In this document: one piece after another, positions 60,993 to 64,000 of the stretch
How the letters are laid out: every line of letters begins with the position of its first letter
Position numbering within the stretch: position 1 is the stretch's first letter
Source: Hydrogenophaga crocea
Lineage (GTDB): Bacteria; Pseudomonadota; Gammaproteobacteria; Burkholderiales; Burkholderiaceae_C
Reading direction: 5' to 3'
Length of the DNA stretch: 64,000 bases
Assembly (NCBI RefSeq): GCF_011388215.1
Contig: NZ_CP049989.1
Location: 4,134,001 to 4,198,000 of the forward strand
Position numbers and translations under genes: made by a program
Notes under the pieces: generated by a model
Seen by the model: only the letters and a program-made list of their open reading frames with translations
What the model was told of the DNA's origin: nothing
The model's database searches: none

Positions 60993-61023
60993 TTTCAAAT
61001 TTTGAAAGATATCAAAAATTTGA
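60993..61023. promoter_or_regulatory. Tandem IclR operators
   Basis: TTTCAAA-T-TTTGAAA (60993-61007) is a perfect 7-base dyad. It is followed at once by a related dyad TCAAA-AA-TTTGA (61012-61023) within ATATCAAAAATTTGAAAGG. Both contrast with the GC-rich surroundings and lie between the divergent IclR and TRAP genes, where an IclR repressor or activator would bind. Confidence 0.7.
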
Positions 61024-61082
61024 AAGGCATTCACAAAATGTGCATGATGCGCGGCTTTCACACCCAGACCGGAGACAAGCCC

Positions 61083-62114
61083 ATGCATTCCCATCGCTTC
61101 CATCCCCTGCGCCGTGCGTTCATGGCCCTCGTCGCGGGTGCAGCGCTGTGCGGCGCGGTGGCCGCGCAAGCCCAGGACATCAAGGAGCGCAACCTGCGCT
61201 TCGCCTTCAGCCTCGCGCAGGACCACCCCTTCGGCACCGGCGCGAAGAAGTTCGCCGATGCGGTGGCGCAAAAGAGCGGCGGCAAGATGAAGGTCACGCT
61301 GTTCCCCGGCGCGGTGCTGGGCAGCGACCCGCAGAACCTGTCGGCAATCCGCGGCGGCACGCTGGACTTCACGTCCATGGCCACCGGCCTGGTGGCGTCG
61401 ATCGACAAGCAGCAGATGGTGTTCGACCTGCCCTTCCTGTTCAACAACGCGCAGGAGGCCTATGCCATCGCCGACGGCCCCATTGGCCGCAAGATGCAGG
61501 AAGACCTCGCGCCGCACGGCGTGGTCGGCCTGGGCGTTTGGGACCTGGGCTTTCGCCACATGACCAACAGCCGCCGCCCGATCGCGCGCCTTGAAGACGT
61601 GCAGGGCCTGAAGATCCGCGTGATCGCCTCGCCGATCTTCGTCGACCTGTTCACCACGCTGGGCGCCAACCCCGTGCCCATGACCTTCGGCGAGCTCTAC
61701 GGCGCGCTCGAGTCGCGCACCGTGGACGGTCAGGACAACCCCTTGGGCGTGATCGAGTCGGCCAAGTTCGCCGAGGTGCAGAAGTTCCTCTCGCTCACGC
61801 GCCACGTGTACACCGGCATGCCGCTGCTCATGAGCAAGAAGACCTGGGACGCCATGTCCGAGGCCGAGCGCAAGATCATCCGCGAGGCCGCCGACGAGGC
61901 GAAGAAGGTGCAGCGCGAGGCCACGCTGGCCAAGGAGGCGCAGGCCGTCGAGGGCCTGAAGAAGACCATGCAGGTCAACGAGGTCTCGCCGCAGGAGCTC
62001 GCGCGCCTGCGCCAGAAGGTGCAGCCGGTGGTGGACAAGTTCTCGCGCGAAGTGGGCGAGGGCGTCTACAAGCAGGTCGTCGACGAACTGGCCCGCCTGC
62101 GCGGCGGGAAGTGA
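61083..62114 (+). CDS. TRAP transporter solute-binding protein (DctP family)
   Basis: Periplasmic binding protein of 343 residues. The signal peptide ends VAAQAQ. DctP features include LRFAFSLAQDHPFGTGAKKFADAV, GSDPQNLSAIRGGTLDF, LEDVQGLKIRVIASPIFVDLF and the carboxylate-binding Arg in that last segment. TFGELYGALESRTVDGQDNPLG is diagnostic. GGAGA lies seven bases before the ATG. No DctQ/DctM membrane genes are present within the window; the following genes are metabolic. Confidence 0.94.
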   Translation: MHSHRFHPLRRAFMALVAGAALCGAVAAQAQDIKERNLRFAFSLAQDHPFGTGAKKFADAVAQKSGGKMKVTLFPGAVLGSDPQNLSAIRGGTLDFTSMATGLVASIDKQQMVFDLPFLFNNAQEAYAIADGPIGRKMQEDLAPHGVVGLGVWDLGFRHMTNSRRPIARLEDVQGLKIRVIASPIFVDLFTTLGANPVPMTFGELYGALESRTVDGQDNPLGVIESAKFAEVQKFLSLTRHVYTGMPLLMSKKTWDAMSEAERKIIREAADEAKKVQREATLAKEAQAVEGLKKTMQVNEVSPQELARLRQKVQPVVDKFSREVGEGVYKQVVDELARLRGGK

Positions 62115-62117
62115 TCC

Positions 62118-62807
62118 ATGGCACTGCTGGGCAAGGCGGCGCTCGCCATGTGGTGGGAGGTCGGGGCCGATGGCTTCGACGGCTTCTGCCACTGGCATGC
62201 GCATGAGCATTTTCCGGAGCGCCTGGGCATCGCGGGCTTTCGCCGCGCCACGCGCTGGCGCGAGGCCGGCGGCGGACCCGGTGTGTTCGTGATGTACGAA
62301 CTCGAGGACCACGCCGTGCTGGGCTCGCCGGCCTACCTGGCGCGGCTGAACGCGCCCACGCCCTGGTCGGTCAGCATGATGTCGCTGCACTTGCGCATGG
62401 TGCGCAGCCAGTGTGAGGTGCTGGCCACGCAGGGCGCGGTCACCGCCGCGCAAGCGCTCACGGTGCGGCTGTCGCCCACGCAGGCCGACGCGGCCGAGGC
62501 CCCCGGCGGCCTGCGCGCGCGGCTCACCGGCTGGCTGCGCGAATGGCCCTCGCAGCCCGGGCTCACGGGCGCGCACCTGCTGCGCCACCGCGCGCCGCCG
62601 ATCGCGCAGACCGCGGAGCAGAAGATCCGCGGCGGCGACGCCGTGGCCGACTGGGTGCTGGTGGTCACGGGCTACGACGCCCGCGCCCTCGACGCGCTCG
62701 CGCAGGGCGCGCTGAGCGCCGGCGCGCTCGCCGCGCTTGGCGCGCGCGACGTGGTGCACGGCCGCTACGCGCTCGCCTATTCGGCCCTCCCCACGGACAT
62801 GGCATGA
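62118..62807 (+). CDS. Unknown protein, possible alpha-beta barrel
   Basis: Product of 229 residues that I do not recognise by name. The N-terminal half has LAMWWEVGADGFDGFCHWHAH, EHFPERLGIAGFRRATRW and FVMYELEDHAVLGSPAYLARLN, with the strand-helix-strand pattern of dimeric alpha-beta barrel (EthD-like) proteins. The second half contains a similar unit (PGLTGAHLLRHRAPP, VADWVLVVTGYDARALDALA). It begins three bases after the TRAP gene and its stop codon overlaps the next start by four bases, so it belongs to the operon. Confidence 0.75.
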   Translation: MALLGKAALAMWWEVGADGFDGFCHWHAHEHFPERLGIAGFRRATRWREAGGGPGVFVMYELEDHAVLGSPAYLARLNAPTPWSVSMMSLHLRMVRSQCEVLATQGAVTAAQALTVRLSPTQADAAEAPGGLRARLTGWLREWPSQPGLTGAHLLRHRAPPIAQTAEQKIRGGDAVADWVLVVTGYDARALDALAQGALSAGALAALGARDVVHGRYALAYSALPTDMA

Positions 62808-63715
62808 AGCTGCTGGTGACTGGCGCCAACGGCTTCGTGGGCGCCTGGACGCTGCGTCGCCTGGCCGAAGCCGGTCACGCCGTGCGGGCGCTCGACCTGG
62901 CCGCGCCCTCGGCGCTGCTGCAGCGCATCGGCGTGCCGCTCGAGCGCATCGAGTGGTGCCGCGCCGACGTGTGCGACGCCGAGGCCGTGGTGCGCGCCAC
63001 GACCGCCTGCGACGCGGTGGTGCACCTCGCGGGCGTGCTCACGCCCTTCTGCCGCGAGGCGCCCGTGCAGGGCGCGCGCGTCAACCTGCTGGGCACGCTC
63101 AACGTGTTCGATGCCGCGCACCGGCACGGCATTCACCGCGTGATCTACGCGAGCTCGGCCGGCGTGTTCGGCCCCGAGCACGCGCGCCACCCCGAACCCA
63201 CCACGCACTACGGCGCGTTCAAGCTGGCCTGCGAAGGCAGCGCGCGCGCCTGGTGGCACGACGCCGGCATCGGCAGCCTGGGTCTGCGGCCCTTCGTGGT
63301 TTATGGCCCGGGGCGCGAACTCGGCGCCAGCGCGGGCGTGAGCCTGGCCTGCGAGGCCGCGGTGCAGGGCCGACCCTACCGCGTGCCCTTCAGCGGCCGC
63401 GCGGGCATGGTGCACGTGGACGACGTGGTGCGCGTGATCGAACACGCGCTGCGTCTGCCGCTGGCCGGCGCCCATCTGGCCGACCTGGTGGGCGAGGTGC
63501 ACGCGGTGGACGCGGTGATCGACGAGATCCGGCGCCAGTGCCCGGACGCCAGGCTGGGCAGCGAAGGCCCGCCGCTGGCGCTGTCGCCCGACATCGCGCA
63601 GGGCGCCACCCATCCCGACATCGCGGCCTTGCCGGTCACGCCGCTGGCCGAGGGCATCGCCCGCACCCTGGAGGTCTGCCGCGCATGGCACACCCGCTCT
63701 GCCTCGCTCACCTGA
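62804..63715 (+). CDS. NAD-dependent epimerase/dehydratase family protein
   Basis: Extended short-chain dehydrogenase of 303 residues. The nucleotide-binding motif is VTGANGFVGAWTLRRLAEAG near the start. The catalytic region shows VIYASSAGVFGPE and YGAFK (YxxxK at about 138-142), and LRPFVVYGPGRELG follows. These enzymes act on nucleotide sugars or sugar acids. It is coupled to the unknown gene by an ATGA overlap. With the sugar-isomerase-like gene behind it, a catabolic route for a sugar or sugar acid imported by the TRAP system is plausible. Confidence 0.92.
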   Translation: MKLLVTGANGFVGAWTLRRLAEAGHAVRALDLAAPSALLQRIGVPLERIEWCRADVCDAEAVVRATTACDAVVHLAGVLTPFCREAPVQGARVNLLGTLNVFDAAHRHGIHRVIYASSAGVFGPEHARHPEPTTHYGAFKLACEGSARAWWHDAGIGSLGLRPFVVYGPGRELGASAGVSLACEAAVQGRPYRVPFSGRAGMVHVDDVVRVIEHALRLPLAGAHLADLVGEVHAVDAVIDEIRRQCPDARLGSEGPPLALSPDIAQGATHPDIAALPVTPLAEGIARTLEVCRAWHTRSASLT

Positions 63716-64000
63716 GCGTGCTGCAACTCTCGCCGCCGCAGGTGGTGGAGACCGCGGCCGCCGCCGGCTTTGGTCTGCTCGGCCTGAGGCTCGCAGCGGC
63801 CATGCCCGGCCAGGCCGTGTTCCCCATGCTCGGGCGCTCGCCCCTCATGCGCGAGACGCTGGCCCGCCTGGACGCCCTCGGCGTGGCGGTGCACGACGTC
63901 GAACTCGTGGGCCTGCGCGAAGACAGCGTGGCCGCCGACCACGAGGCCCTGTTCGAAGCCGCCGCCCGCCTGGGTGCGCGCCATGTGCTGGTGGCCGGCG
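63685..64000 (+). CDS. Sugar phosphate isomerase/epimerase family protein (partial)
   Basis: First 105 residues of a xylose-isomerase-like TIM-barrel protein cut by the right edge. It reads MAHPLCLAHLSVLQLSPPQVV, then AAAGFGLLGLRLA, LARLDALGVAVHDVELVGL and AARLGARHVLVAG, the family pattern of strand-helix units. It overlaps the epimerase gene by 31 bases in another frame. GGAGG lies ten bases upstream of the ATG. The overlap and the absence of stop codons to the edge support it as a real gene. Confidence 0.82.
   Translation, partial: MAHPLCLAHLSVLQLSPPQVVETAAAAGFGLLGLRLAAAMPGQAVFPMLGRSPLMRETLARLDALGVAVHDVELVGLREDSVAADHEALFEAAARLGARHVLVAG

Overview
The window looks like a chromosomal segment of a high-GC betaproteobacterium, most probably family Comamonadaceae (Hydrogenophaga, Acidovorax or Variovorax type). 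Grounds are the strong G/C bias at third codon positions, a TctCBA tripartite tricarboxylate transporter with its TctDE regulators, several small exported DUF4148 proteins, and an intergenic repeat before tctB that I recall as common in that family. No rRNA, tRNA, CRISPR array, phage or insertion sequence was seen, and no gene-free stretch exceeds about 200 bases.

Region 1 (1-8.0 kb): a GntR-regulated amino-acid-type ABC importer running off the left edge, a lipoprotein gene divergent from glmU, a DUF2726 nuclease-like membrane protein, an Lrp regulator and glmS. GlmU and GlmS are the two ends of the UDP-GlcNAc precursor pathway. Region 2 (8.0-13.1 kb): an OmpA-type lipoprotein, a CHASE2/adenylate cyclase receptor, a FecR-domain protein and a chemotaxis transducer. 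Region 3 (13.1-16.3 kb): an Mla-like lipid ABC transporter operon (permease, ATPase, MCE protein, auxiliary lipoprotein).

Region 4 (16.4-36.2 kb): an efflux island. A BaeSR-like two-component pair is divergent from a complete AcrAB/OprM-type RND operon. An AsmA-like protein and an MdtABC-plus-outer-membrane-factor operon follow, ending with an enoyl-CoA hydratase gene. Region 5 (36.2-42.4 kb): tctDE then tctCBA, followed by an isocitrate-lyase/PEP-mutase family gene, suggesting regulated uptake and catabolism of a carboxylate. The tctC-tctB gap carries a repeat whose hairpin covers the tctB ribosome binding site.

Region 6 (42.3-49.2 kb): a mosaic zone. Three near-identical DUF4148 gene cassettes with their leaders (one inverted) surround a LysR/oxidoreductase pair of visibly lower GC, a DmeRF-like nickel/cobalt resistance operon with a recognisable operator, and an unknown gene. 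An isochorismatase-family hydrolase follows. Region 7 (49.3-58.1 kb): a third RND system of MexEF-OprN type with a catalytically degenerate alpha/beta hydrolase and a divergent LysR gene, then a PACE-family efflux protein with its own divergent LysR gene. Region 8 (58.2-64.0 kb): a fourth, diverged DUF4148-like gene, an ankyrin protein, and an IclR regulator divergent from an operon of a TRAP solute-binding protein, an unknown protein, an NAD-dependent epimerase and a sugar-isomerase-like gene cut by the right edge.

Two patterns stand out. Closely spaced convergent genes repeatedly end in hairpins whose stems contain both stop codons (8.04, 10.92, 13.08 and 57.61 kb; a related form at 4.63 kb). 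Most operons use 4-base ATGA stop/start overlaps, pointing to widespread translational coupling.
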